Below are positions 26,374-34,265 of a stretch of DNA of 64,000 nucleotides, piece by piece; position 1 is the stretch's first letter, and each line of letters begins with the position of its first letter. Made by a program: the position numbers and the translations under genes. Below the pieces are notes generated by a model. It was not told the DNA's origin. It worked only from the letters and a program-made list of their open reading frames with translations, and did no database searches. The DNA comes from Shouchella hunanensis (GTDB lineage: Bacteria > Bacillota > Bacilli > Bacillales > Bacillaceae_D). The stretch is taken from contig NZ_CP117834.1 of assembly GCF_028735875.1 (NCBI RefSeq), positions 2,716,001 through 2,780,000 of the forward strand. Direction: 5' to 3'.

Positions 26374-27852
26374 TTATTGGATTGTTTTACGAACGTTTTT
26401 TATCGTAGATAGAAGCATAGTGACAAACAGAATACTTAATACAAGGCTGATAGGTGAAGTCACATAGCCAAGAAAGAACGTACCTAGGTCGTGGTGAGCA
26501 GTAATCATCGCTGCACGATACGATTGATCAATTAAGGGTCCAAGCACAATGCCTAAAACAAGGGGCGCAAGAGGAAAGCCAAACAACCGTAAGACAAAAC
26601 CTAACAAGCCAAATCCGATCATCCAATAAACATCAATCATTGTGTTGTTAATAGAGTAAGCTCCAACAACGATAAGAACAAGGATAACCGGCATAAGAAT
26701 ACCTTTTGGAATTGAAATCACCTTTTTAAATAAATGGATGCCAGTCATCCCAAATATAAGTAGAAAAAGGTTCGCTAAAAATAAAGAACCGCAAATGACC
26801 CAAAATAAATCAGGAGAGTTCGTAATAAGCAACGGTCCTGGATCGAGTCCATGTACAATGAGTGCACCGATGATGACAGCTGTAACCGCATCGCCTGGTA
26901 TACCTAGTGTTAGCATAGGAACAAATGCACCACCAATCGCGGCATTATTAGCTGTTTCAGGAGCTATTACCCCTTCGTATGCGCCTGTTCCAAATGGCCG
27001 ACTTGGTTTTTTCGTGCTACGTTTAGCGTGGTCATAACCAAGTAAAGCTGCAATTTCGCCTCCAACACCAGGCAATACACCAGCTAATGCCCCAATCACA
27101 GAAGTTCGAAGTGTAAGGGGCAAGAACTTGATTACCATCGCTAAGGGTGGAATGATTTTTCCAACGACGTTATCCTTATGATCTTTCGTTGTTTTTTGAG
27201 ACAATTGATAGAGAACCTCCGCAAAACCGAATAGACCAAGTATGGCAATAATGACATTAATACCGCTTTGAAGTTCCAATATACCAAACGTTAGCCTGGG
27301 GCTAGCCGAAATCAAATCAAGTCCAACTAAACCGATAAAGACACCGAAACAAGCAAGGAAAATAGATTTAATAAACGCACCTTGACTCATTGTACCGACT
27401 AACAATAAACCGAGTAAAGCGAGCAATAAATAGTCTCTATGAGCGAAATAAAGTGCAATGTCAGATAATACAGGAGTGGCGAATACGAGCAGAAGTAAAC
27501 CGACCATTCCTCCAACAATGGATAAGATTGTAGAAAGTCCTATGGCTAACCCTGCTTCACCCTTTTGTGCAAGTGGGTAACCATCAAAGGAAGTAGCAAT
27601 TTGAGCGGGACCACCTGGCATGTTTAAAAGAATGGCCGGGCGAGCACCTCCATAGACCCCCCCGACATATACCCCAACAATTAGAGCAAGTGCAGATAAT
27701 GTGTCCCATGAATACGTTAGAGATAAAAGCAAAACAGTGGCCATTGTAACAGAGAGACCAGGAATAGCCCCAACATAAATACCAGCAAATGTTCCTAATG
27801 CTACGAGAAGAAGAAGCTGATAGTCAAATAGCGGCATAAGAAATTGTTCCAT
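26374..27852 (-). CDS. tctA: Tripartite tricarboxylate transporter, large membrane subunit TctA
   Basis: A 492-residue membrane protein with about eleven helices, the TctA subunit that carries the carboxylate in symport with cations. Family blocks: GAIPGLSVTMATVLLLSLTYSWD (about 30), GGVYGGARPAILLNMPGGPAQIATSFDGYPLA (about 63-94), GVLPGVGGEIAALLGYDHAKR (about 258) and FVPMLTLGIPGDAVTAVIIGAL (about 310). It ends the tctC-tctB-tctA operon. The substrate is set by TctC and is not readable from sequence. Confidence 0.93.
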   Translation of the reverse strand: MEQFLMPLFDYQLLLLVALGTFAGIYVGAIPGLSVTMATVLLLSLTYSWDTLSALALIVGVYVGGVYGGARPAILLNMPGGPAQIATSFDGYPLAQKGEAGLAIGLSTILSIVGGMVGLLLLVFATPVLSDIALYFAHRDYLLLALLGLLLVGTMSQGAFIKSIFLACFGVFIGLVGLDLISASPRLTFGILELQSGINVIIAILGLFGFAEVLYQLSQKTTKDHKDNVVGKIIPPLAMVIKFLPLTLRTSVIGALAGVLPGVGGEIAALLGYDHAKRSTKKPSRPFGTGAYEGVIAPETANNAAIGGAFVPMLTLGIPGDAVTAVIIGALIVHGLDPGPLLITNSPDLFWVICGSLFLANLFLLIFGMTGIHLFKKVISIPKGILMPVILVLIVVGAYSINNTMIDVYWMIGFGLLGFVLRLFGFPLAPLVLGIVLGPLIDQSYRAAMITAHHDLGTFFLGYVTSPISLVLSILFVTMLLSTIKNVRKTIQ

Positions 27853-27882
27853 AACGTTCCTCTTTTCTAAAGCGAATTAAAA

Positions 27883-28311
27883 TTAAGGGAAAACAATTTG
27901 AAAAACAGTTTGAAAGACAAACACTATAACAACGACCAGGCCGAATGAAAGAAGGAAGCTTTTCCATAAAGAGAGGGTACGGAAAAACAGAAAGCTTATA
28001 GATAAAAACAATAGAGTGGCGATGCTAAATGGAACATAGGGAATAAGAATAATATAAACAAAAACGAGACCAATAAAGCCAAAAAAGTAAAATGAATTTG
28101 AAAGTTCGTATGTAACGTGTTCTGAAGATTTAAAGTGCTGATACGCTAGTATACAAGAAAAAACAACCATTAAAAAAGACAGGACGAGTGGTAAAAACCG
28201 CCCTGATGATAGAAATTCATCATAAACAGGTATGTGCATTGCTTGTGTAACGAAAAGAACGCTAACTGCAATCCAACCTATGTAGAAATAAAATGCCGGG
28301 GACTTAATCAA
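27883..28311 (-). CDS. tctB: Tripartite tricarboxylate transporter, small subunit TctB
   Basis: About 142 residues with four transmembrane helices, placed between tctC and tctA as usual. The frame is open upstream into tctC, but that would overlap the tctC end heavily and precede the first helix by 50 polar residues; a TTG at 28311 with AAAGGAAG upstream gives the normal TctB length and starts just before IKSPAFYFYIGW. The TTG start is an inference. Confidence 0.85.
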   Translation of the reverse strand: MIKSPAFYFYIGWIAVSVLFVTQAMHIPVYDEFLSSGRFLPLVLSFLMVVFSCILAYQHFKSSEHVTYELSNSFYFFGFIGLVFVYIILIPYVPFSIATLLFLSISFLFFRTLSLWKSFLLSFGLVVVIVFVFQTVFQIVFP

Positions 28312-28336
28312 AAGGATTCTTCCTTTCTTTCCGTGT

Positions 28337-29344
28337 TTAATTACTCGGGATGGGAATATTGTAGTTGCTTGGATGCTCTGCAAAGCCAGATTGGTAAAGG
28401 AACCAGTTTGTTCTTGACTCCCATTCCTCCTGATAGTCAAGCGCCTCATCACCAGTAAGGCCGAGCGGAATCATTTTTTTACTTTCAATAAACGATTGAA
28501 ATTCCTCAGTATGAAAAGCCTCTGTAAAACTATCTCTAAGCTCCTCAATAATAGGTTCGGGTGTTCCTTTTTTTACGTATGCACCGTAATATGCACCCCA
28601 GGGAAGATGTTCTAAATAGTCAGGTGCTACTTCACCAAGGGCAGGCCAATCACCAAACTCTTCTAAGCGGGTATCATTGATAATTCCTAACACTCTCACT
28701 TTATCAGCGAGAATGTAATTGTAAGCGGACGGTAATGAAACAATCGATGCCTCAATTTGTTTGCCCATTAAACCTGTGATGGAAGCACCTTCTCCTTTGT
28801 AAGGCACCATTGCAAAATCAAGCCCTAACATGCTTGTGACAACACCTGAAGTGCCAACAGGTCCCGTTGTAGCCATTAGAATTTTACCTGGATTTGCTTC
28901 CGCCTGCTCAATCAAATCATCCAATGTTTGGAAAGGCGAGTCTGGGTGGACAATAACAACTGGAACGGTTCTAGTAAACAACATCAATGGTTCGTAGTCA
29001 TGATAACTTAAATCAGATATTCCTGTTGTACGATATAAATTAGGATTTTCTGCGCCGAACAAAATTTTATACCCGTTTGCTGGATCCTTATGTACATCGT
29101 AAGCAGCAATTGAACCAGCTCCACCTTCAACATTTTGCAGGACGATAGATTCACCTAAAATAGGCTCAGTATACTGGCTAATCACACGAGCGATGGAATC
29201 GGCTCCTCCGCCTGGTCCAAATGGAATAACACCAGTGATTGAACGAGATGGATAGCTTTCCGAATCCGTCCCAGTTGTAGCAGAGTTGCAAGAAGTTAAA
29301 AACATAATAAGTAAAGGGAGCACTATTAACTTTTTAGGAAACAT
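28337..29344 (-). CDS. tctC: Tripartite tricarboxylate transporter receptor TctC (Bug-type lipoprotein)
   Basis: A 335-residue extracellular solute receptor. The lipobox is LTSC (Cys19). Bug-family marks: VIPFGPGGGADSIARVIS (about 40-57), NVEGGAGSIAAYDV (about 75) and the PVGTSG and MVPYKGEGASITGLMG stretches. Bug proteins catch carboxylates by their carboxyl oxygens through the two beta-strand loops. It is first in the operon, behind GGAGGTGACTGT. A cre-like box and possible IclR palindromes lie upstream. Confidence 0.92.
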   Translation of the reverse strand: MFPKKLIVLPLLIMFLTSCNSATTGTDSESYPSRSITGVIPFGPGGGADSIARVISQYTEPILGESIVLQNVEGGAGSIAAYDVHKDPANGYKILFGAENPNLYRTTGISDLSYHDYEPLMLFTRTVPVVIVHPDSPFQTLDDLIEQAEANPGKILMATTGPVGTSGVVTSMLGLDFAMVPYKGEGASITGLMGKQIEASIVSLPSAYNYILADKVRVLGIINDTRLEEFGDWPALGEVAPDYLEHLPWGAYYGAYVKKGTPEPIIEELRDSFTEAFHTEEFQSFIESKKMIPLGLTGDEALDYQEEWESRTNWFLYQSGFAEHPSNYNIPIPSN

Positions 29345-29365
29345 ACAGTCACCTCCATATTATAT

Positions 29366-29379
29366 AGAAAGCGTTTTCA
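29366..29379. promoter_or_regulatory. cre-like site in the tctC upstream region
   Basis: AGAAAGCGTTTTCA fits the CcpA consensus TGWAAGCGNTWNCA apart from the first base. It lies about 20 bp before tctC on the opposite strand orientation. Confidence 0.5.
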
Positions 29380-29384
29380 AAAAG

Positions 29385-29399
29385 TTCCGTTAAATGGAA
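29385..29399. promoter_or_regulatory. 15-bp palindrome, candidate IclR-type operator
   Basis: TTCCGTTAAATGGAA: 6 of 7 arm positions pair around a central base. IclR regulators often bind such short palindromes; the IclR gene of this locus is 1.2 kb away. Confidence 0.35.
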
Positions 29400-29460
29400 T
29401 AAGAATATTGTAGAGCGGAAATACGTAAGTGAATTGTAGCAGAGAAAAAAGAACTTGTCA

Positions 29461-29490
29461 TTGTTTTTTTGCAATTCAGCAAAAAAACAA
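29461..29490. repeat. 30-base inverted repeat between tctC and the TIM-barrel gene
   Basis: Arms TTGTTTTTTTGC and GCAAAAAAACAA are perfect over 12 bp around AATTCA. It could be an operator or a transcriptional block separating the two divergent units. Confidence 0.5.
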
Positions 29491-29561
29491 TTCACAGAGA
29501 AGATAAGAGGAAAGTAGTTGACAAGTGGATAAGAGTATCGCTAGAATTTGAACCAAGAAAT

Positions 29562-29575
29562 ACTTGTATACTAGT
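29562..29575. promoter_or_regulatory. ACTTGTATACTAGT box, copy 1
   Basis: A near-palindromic 14-mer 25 bases before the TIM-barrel start; an identical copy precedes iclR at 30434-30447. GntR- and IclR-type sites look like this, so shared control is likely. Confidence 0.5.
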
Positions 29576-29600
29576 ATTAATATTTAAAAGGAGGATAATG

Positions 29601-30434
29601 ATGAATCATCCATTTTCACTAGCTCACCTCACGGCTTTAGAGTGTGCACCACCAGAGTTAACCTATTTAGCGGCACAAGCTGGTTACGATTTTGTTAGTA
29701 TTCGTCCCATCTATATGGGATTGCCTAATGAACCAAACTATGATTTAGCAAACAACAAAGCAATGTTTAAAGAAACGAAACTAGCGCTACAACAAACGGG
29801 GTTAAGTGTATATGATATAGAATTGGCTCGAATTAATGATGACATTGATCCGCTTATCTATGAGCCTGCGTTTGAAGTGGCGGCAGAACTTGGAGCAAAA
29901 CACGTTTTAAGTAGCATTTGGACAGACGATACAGAGCTTGGTCGTGAAAAGTTTGCTCAGTTATGTGATATAGCAAGGCCATACGGACTAACTATTAATT
30001 TGGAATCAGTACCAATTGCATCTGTGAGAACGCTTAAGGGAGCCATTCATGTATTAGAAGATGTAAAAAGAGAAAATGTAGGACTAATGATTGATGCCCA
30101 CCACTTTCATCGAGCTCATGATTGTGTGGATGATATCAAATCAATTCCAAAAGAATGGCTTCATTATTTTCATTTATGTGATGCACAAAAGGAAATTCCA
30201 ACAAGCAAAGAAGAGATGACACGTATTTTACGAGAAGAGAGATTGTATATAGGTGAAGGTGGCCTTCCCTTAAAAGGTATGTTAACGTGTTTACCTGATG
30301 ATATGGTTTTTTCACTTGAGATGCCCAATAGACAAAGAACGAAAGAGTTAGGGACGTTTGAGTATATAAAGCAATGTTTAGCATCTGCAAAAACATTTAT
30401 TGAGAAAGGAAATACGTATGCAGTAAAAAAATAA
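29601..30434 (+). CDS. Xylose isomerase-like TIM-barrel protein (possible 3-dehydroshikimate dehydratase)
   Basis: A 277-residue protein of the sugar phosphate isomerase/AP endonuclease 2 barrel family. Expected acidic and His metal ligands occur in INLESVP (Glu), GLMIDAHHFHRA (Asp/His), HFHLCDAQ (His/Asp) and GEGGLPL (Glu). Family members include IolE, hydroxypyruvate isomerase and 3-dehydroshikimate dehydratases (AsbF/QuiC type). The company of a type I dehydroquinase and a carboxylate transporter favours the last, but only by context. The start is the second of two ATGs behind AAAGGAGGATA; the open frame upstream of that has no ribosome site. Confidence 0.82.
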   Translation: MNHPFSLAHLTALECAPPELTYLAAQAGYDFVSIRPIYMGLPNEPNYDLANNKAMFKETKLALQQTGLSVYDIELARINDDIDPLIYEPAFEVAAELGAKHVLSSIWTDDTELGREKFAQLCDIARPYGLTINLESVPIASVRTLKGAIHVLEDVKRENVGLMIDAHHFHRAHDCVDDIKSIPKEWLHYFHLCDAQKEIPTSKEEMTRILREERLYIGEGGLPLKGMLTCLPDDMVFSLEMPNRQRTKELGTFEYIKQCLASAKTFIEKGNTYAVKK

Positions 30435-30447
30435 CTTGTATACTAGT
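30434..30447. promoter_or_regulatory. ACTTGTATACTAGT box, copy 2
   Basis: Identical to the 14-mer at 29562-29575; it overlaps the stop codon of the TIM-barrel gene and lies 110 bp before iclR. Confidence 0.5.
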
Positions 30448-30469
30448 GTTTTATAAAATTTCGTGGTAT

Positions 30470-30489
30470 GATTTCAGAAATGTGAAATC
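30470..30489. promoter_or_regulatory. Palindrome upstream of iclR
   Basis: GATTTCA and TGAAATC arms, perfect over 7 bp with a 6-base spacer. Candidate autoregulatory operator of the IclR-type regulator. Confidence 0.45.
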
Positions 30490-30557
30490 TGTTGTGGTAC
30501 ACTCTTTTTAACAAAACGATTAGTTAATAATTGTTGAAAAGGTGGAGACTTAGAGTA

Positions 30558-31286
30558 ATGGAAAAACGTGATTCATTACGAACTGTTCGACGAGCATTAT
30601 CCATACTAGATTGTTTTTCGTTCCAAAATCAGGAGCTTTCTTTAACACAAATCGCAACTGAAATTGAATTAGCAAAGTCGACAACAACTCGATTGCTAAC
30701 AAGTCTTGAGACAGAAATGCTTGTACAGAGAGATGAGAAAACAGGGAAGTATAAGCTAGGTACCAAATTAATTTATTTAGGTCAAATTGCAAAAGATGCT
30801 TATCAGCTGAAAGATGTTATGGCACCACTTATGAAGCAACTTCGAGATGAGACGTTAGAAACCGTGAATTTGTATACAGTTGACCGAGGAAAACGAGTAT
30901 GTATCTTACAATTTGAAGGGTATCAGCCTCTTCGTCATGCTGTTCGAATTGGTGAATTACTACCGCTTCATGCAGGAGCAGGGGGAAAGGTCTTACTTGC
31001 TTATCAGTCTGAACAACGAAAGCAAAAATCGGTAGAGGGTTTAACGACAGTCGAACAAAACGAACGGTTAGCTGACCTTCAACGAATTAAGGAATCAGGC
31101 ATAGCTATTAGCATAGAAGAACGTGAAATTGGTCTAGCGGCAGTTGCAGTAGCTGTTCCGAATCGTGATGGGAGTGTAACCCATTGTTTATCCATCTCTG
31201 GCCTTGTTCAGCGGTTCTCAAAAGAAAAGATTAAAGAATTTGAGCAACGTTTAAAAGACGTACGAGCACAAGTAGAGCGTGATTAA
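30558..31286 (+). CDS. IclR-family transcriptional regulator
   Basis: A 242-residue regulator. The N-terminal winged helix (about 6-65) includes RRALSILDCFSF and LTQIATEIELAKSTTTRLLTSLE; the effector domain (about 75-240) has GYQPLRHAVRIGELLPLHAGAGGKVLLAY and the AVAVPNRDG stretch of this family. IclR proteins usually govern a neighbouring catabolic operon and answer to a small acid. It lies between the TIM-barrel enzyme and aroD, the likely targets together with tctCBA. Start at an ATG behind GGTGGAG. Confidence 0.92.
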   Translation: MEKRDSLRTVRRALSILDCFSFQNQELSLTQIATEIELAKSTTTRLLTSLETEMLVQRDEKTGKYKLGTKLIYLGQIAKDAYQLKDVMAPLMKQLRDETLETVNLYTVDRGKRVCILQFEGYQPLRHAVRIGELLPLHAGAGGKVLLAYQSEQRKQKSVEGLTTVEQNERLADLQRIKESGIAISIEEREIGLAAVAVAVPNRDGSVTHCLSISGLVQRFSKEKIKEFEQRLKDVRAQVERD

Positions 31287-31299
31287 ACATAACGAATTA

Positions 31300-31313
31300 A
31301 GAAAGCGTTTACG
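31300..31313. promoter_or_regulatory. Weak cre-like site before aroD
   Basis: AGAAAGCGTTTACG keeps the AAGCG core but differs from the CcpA consensus at both ends. Confidence 0.3.
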
Positions 31314-31346
31314 ATAAAGAGACGTAACGTCAATAAGGAGAAGAGT

Positions 31347-32111
31347 ATGTCAACAATTATAAAGAAAATGGAAGCTGAACACATTCAACGTCCACTAATC
31401 TGCGCCCCTCTTGTAGGGAAAACGTTCGCGGCTATTAAAGAGGAACTCTTCGTTATTACGAAGAAACAGCCAGGGCTCATTGAGTGGCGTGTTGATTTTT
31501 TTGAAGAGCTTCACAAGACAGAATCTGTTATTGAAACAGGGAAATGGATAAAGGAGAACGCTAAGGGGATACCGGTGCTATTTACAAGACGTTCTACTCG
31601 TGAAGGCGGAGAACCCATTTCTTTAAATGAGGAACAAGTAACTGATTTGTACGTCAGTGTCATGAAAGCAGATGTGATTGATGCCGTCGATGTGGAATTA
31701 AGTTCCCCGGAAGAAGCGAAAGAAACGATCCTTTCACTGGCAAAGGAGAAAGAAATACAAACGGTGATGTCGTTTCACGATTTCTCAAAGACACCTGAAA
31801 AAGAAGCGTTACTGGCTGTTTTAAAGCAAGCACAAGAAGAAGGTGGAGACGTAGGGAAAATTGCATTAATGCCACAATCACTTCATGATGTGTTAATTGT
31901 TGCTGAAGTGACAGAAGAAGCAAATCGAGAATTAACGATTCCCATCATCACAATGTCAATGGGTCCTAAAGGAGCCCTTTCTCGCTTATTTGGCGGTGCT
32001 TTCGGTTCTGCCGTTAGTTTTGCTGTCGGTCAAACAGCTTCTGCACCAGGACAAATCGCAATTGATCAACTTGAAAGGGTACTCGATGTAATCGACGGGA
32101 GTCAAGTGTAA
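31347..32111 (+). CDS. aroD: 3-dehydroquinate dehydratase, type I
   Basis: A 254-residue class I enzyme that converts 3-dehydroquinate to 3-dehydroshikimate through a Schiff base. The catalytic His144 is in MSFHDF and the Schiff-base Lys171 in KIALMP; IEWRVDFF near 45 and FTRRSTREGGE near 79 are the substrate-binding strands. It could serve aromatic amino-acid synthesis, but its place between an IclR regulator, a TIM-barrel enzyme and a carboxylate transporter suggests a catabolic role in quinate/shikimate use. No shikimate or quinate dehydrogenase gene is in the window. Confidence 0.94.
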   Translation: MSTIIKKMEAEHIQRPLICAPLVGKTFAAIKEELFVITKKQPGLIEWRVDFFEELHKTESVIETGKWIKENAKGIPVLFTRRSTREGGEPISLNEEQVTDLYVSVMKADVIDAVDVELSSPEEAKETILSLAKEKEIQTVMSFHDFSKTPEKEALLAVLKQAQEEGGDVGKIALMPQSLHDVLIVAEVTEEANRELTIPIITMSMGPKGALSRLFGGAFGSAVSFAVGQTASAPGQIAIDQLERVLDVIDGSQV

Positions 32112-32114
32112 GAG

Positions 32115-32149
32115 AAAAGCACGTTTCCTTCTATAGGAAACATGCTTTT
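32115..32149. terminator. Bidirectional terminator between aroD and the HxlR gene
   Basis: AAAAGCACGTTTCC pairs with GGAAACATGCTTTT (one mismatch) and T/A-rich flanks lie on both sides. Confidence 0.85.
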
Positions 32150-32482
32150 TTATTTATGCGATTGTTTGTACAGTAAGTGGTTTTGCCCCCAAGTGTGCAT
32201 GGCCGTAAAAATGGGCTCTAACGTCTTCCCGTATGTGCTAATGCTATATTCAACTTTTGGCGGAATTTCTGTATAAACGTGTCGCTCAATAATGTCTTCT
32301 TCTTCTAATTCTCTAAGCTGTTGTGTGAGTACTTTTGGGGTTATGTTCGGTATCGCTCGTTGAAACTCACCAAAACGTGTCGTGCCATTGGCTATTAAAT
32401 GAAGTAAGATGAGCAGTTTCCATTTGCCGACAAAAATCTCCAACGCCTGATTTACTTGGCATTGGTCAGGTATAATGTTCAT
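32150..32482 (-). CDS. HxlR-family regulator
   Basis: A 110-residue winged-helix regulator. It has the conserved N-terminal Cys8 and then FVGKWKLLILLHLI, FGEFQRAIPNITPKVLTQQLRELEEEDIIER and HTWGQ, all typical of HxlR proteins. B. subtilis relatives (YodB, CatR, HypR) sense quinones, azo compounds or disulfide stress through that Cys and control flavin-dependent reductases. Here the divergent genes encode exactly that kind of enzyme, so this is probably a redox or quinone switch for them. Confidence 0.9.
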   Translation of the reverse strand: MNIIPDQCQVNQALEIFVGKWKLLILLHLIANGTTRFGEFQRAIPNITPKVLTQQLRELEEEDIIERHVYTEIPPKVEYSISTYGKTLEPIFTAMHTWGQNHLLYKQSHK

Positions 32483-32497
32483 AAAATGACTCCTTTA

Positions 32498-32513
32498 GTA
32501 TACTTTTGTATAC
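32498..32513. promoter_or_regulatory. Operator candidate 1 between HxlR and the oxidoreductase
   Basis: GTATAC-TTTT-GTATAC, perfect 6-bp palindromic halves, 15 bases before the HxlR start. Confidence 0.5.
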
Positions 32514-32524
32514 CTTCTTTCGTT

Positions 32525-32538
32525 AAAGTACGTACTTT
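32525..32538. promoter_or_regulatory. Operator candidate 2 between HxlR and the oxidoreductase
   Basis: AAAGTACGTACTTT, a perfect 14-bp palindrome 12 bases beyond the first. Both share GTA...TAC half-sites. Confidence 0.5.
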
Positions 32539-32611
32539 TAAATGTGTTTATCATAAGGCAAAATAAAAGAAGATACAAACAATGTAACTTAATGAATTTA
32601 GGAGGATTTCC

Positions 32612-33670
32612 ATGAATCGCATAAAAAACGAAAATGGTTTGGAATTTGGTATTTATACGCTAGGAGATCATCTTCCGAATCCACATACGGGAAAACGTAT
32701 TTCTGCTCAGCAACGCATTCATGAAATTATTGAATTTGCTAAGCTTGCAGATGAAGCTGGCTTAGATTTTTTTAGTGTTGGTGAAAGTCATCAAGCTTAC
32801 TTTGCGACGCAGGCACATTCTGTTGTACTTGCGGCAATCGCGCAGGCAACAAAAAACATAAAAATAGGTAGTTCTTCTACGATTATTAGTACATCTGATC
32901 CAGTTCGTGTATATGAAGACTTTGCAACGATTGATTTAATTTCTAATGGACGAGCGGAAATTATTGCAGGTAGAGCTTCACGCGTAGGTTTATACGAGCT
33001 TCTTGGTTATGATTTGCGCAACTACGAGGAATTATTTGAAGAGAAATTCGACTTACTGAACAAAATTAACAAAGAAGAGCGCGTTACATGGGATGGTGAA
33101 TTTCGAGCATCCCTTAGAGATGCAGAGGTTTTACCTCGACCATTAGAAGGGAAAATGCCAATTTGGCGTGCTGTTGGTGGTACCCCAGCAAGTGCTATAA
33201 AAGCAGGTATTGCTGGTGTGCCGATGTTTCTTGCTCACTTGGCTGGTCCGACAGAAGCGTTTAAACGTTCAATTGATGCGTACCGCGGTGCATTAACGGA
33301 AAGTGGCTATAACCCAGCTGAATTCCCAATCGCCACAGCTGGACTTTTCTATGCAGCAGAAACGACGCAAGAAGCTCAGCGTGCCTATTATCCTTGTGTG
33401 AACGAAGGGATAAAATTAACGAACGGATCAGGCTTCTCAAAACGAGCATTTGCACAAGGAGAGGATGTACGAGACGTATTAAATGTCGGCAGTCCTCAGC
33501 AAATTATTGAAAAGATTCTTTACCAATACGAATTGTTTGGCCATCAACGTTACATTGCTCAGCTTGATTTCGGTGGAGTGCCATTTGAAGAATTAAAGAA
33601 AAACTTAGAGTTAATTGCAACAGATATTCTACCAGCTATTCGGAAATATACAAAGGGGGAAACGGCGTGA
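32612..33670 (+). CDS. LLM-class flavin-dependent oxidoreductase (luciferase-like monooxygenase)
   Basis: A 352-residue TIM-barrel enzyme of the bacterial-luciferase superfamily. It has LADEAGLDFFSVGESHQAYF, IKIGSSSTIISTSDPVRVYEDFATIDLISNGRAEIIAGRASR and LPRPLEGKMPIWRAVGGTPAS, all standard blocks. It should use reduced FMN to oxidise a small molecule. The FMN reductase gene overlaps its end by four bases, so the pair forms a two-component monooxygenase under the divergent HxlR regulator. Substrate unknown. Confidence 0.9.
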   Translation: MNRIKNENGLEFGIYTLGDHLPNPHTGKRISAQQRIHEIIEFAKLADEAGLDFFSVGESHQAYFATQAHSVVLAAIAQATKNIKIGSSSTIISTSDPVRVYEDFATIDLISNGRAEIIAGRASRVGLYELLGYDLRNYEELFEEKFDLLNKINKEERVTWDGEFRASLRDAEVLPRPLEGKMPIWRAVGGTPASAIKAGIAGVPMFLAHLAGPTEAFKRSIDAYRGALTESGYNPAEFPIATAGLFYAAETTQEAQRAYYPCVNEGIKLTNGSGFSKRAFAQGEDVRDVLNVGSPQQIIEKILYQYELFGHQRYIAQLDFGGVPFEELKKNLELIATDILPAIRKYTKGETA

Positions 33671-34233
33671 AAATCGTTGCGTTATCTGGATCGGTTGTCG
33701 GATCAAAAACAAGAACCATTATGAATGAGGTCGTTCGTCACATACATGCCTATGATGAGGCAACGGACGTCACGCTAATCGATTTGGCTGAACAGAACAT
33801 TCACTATAGTGACGGTCGACAGTTTATTGATTATACGGGAGATACTGGATATGTGGCACGTACGATTATGGATGCGGACGCGCTAATTATTGGGACCCCT
33901 ATATTTCAAGCGTCTATCCCTGGTGCGTTGAAAAATGTATTTGATTTGCTTCCTGTTAATGCTTTCGAGAATAAAATAGTAAGTATTGTTGTAACAGCTG
34001 GTAGCTCAAAGCACTATTTAGTGGCAGAGCAACAGCTCAAGCCTATTTTGAGCTATATGAAAGCACAACTTGTTCAGACCATTGTTTTTGCAGAAGAAAG
34101 AGATTTCCAGCAAAAACAATTAGTGAATGATGATGTACGATTCCGTATTGAACGTCTTGTTGAAGACACACACCTTTTAACAAGAACATTTGAAAAGATA
34201 CGAGAAGAAGCAGAAGATGCATATGGTTTTTAA
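33667..34233 (+). CDS. NADPH-dependent FMN reductase
   Basis: A 188-residue flavodoxin-fold reductase: VALSGSVVGSKTRTIMNEV (phosphate loop, residues 4-22), IIGTPIFQASIPGALKNVFDLL (about 77-98) and VVTAGSSKHYL. It supplies reduced FMN to the luciferase-like monooxygenase encoded just upstream; GTG start overlapping the previous stop (GTGA). Relatives are SsuE, YwqN and azoreductases. Confidence 0.9.
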   Translation: MKIVALSGSVVGSKTRTIMNEVVRHIHAYDEATDVTLIDLAEQNIHYSDGRQFIDYTGDTGYVARTIMDADALIIGTPIFQASIPGALKNVFDLLPVNAFENKIVSIVVTAGSSKHYLVAEQQLKPILSYMKAQLVQTIVFAEERDFQQKQLVNDDVRFRIERLVEDTHLLTRTFEKIREEAEDAYGF

Positions 34234-34265
34234 ATAAGAGGTTGGCGAAAGCCAGCCTCTTATTT
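34232..34265. terminator. Bidirectional terminator between FMN reductase and pdxR
   Basis: AAATAAGAGGTTGGC-GAAA-GCCAGCCTCTTATTT, nearly perfect with a GAAA tetraloop, overlapping both stop codons. Confidence 0.9.

Noticed and set aside
28312-28452. 47-codon N-terminal extension of TctB
   Set aside because: It overlaps the end of tctC, is polar and basic, and exceeds the normal TctB length; a TTG with a ribosome site lies just before the first helix.
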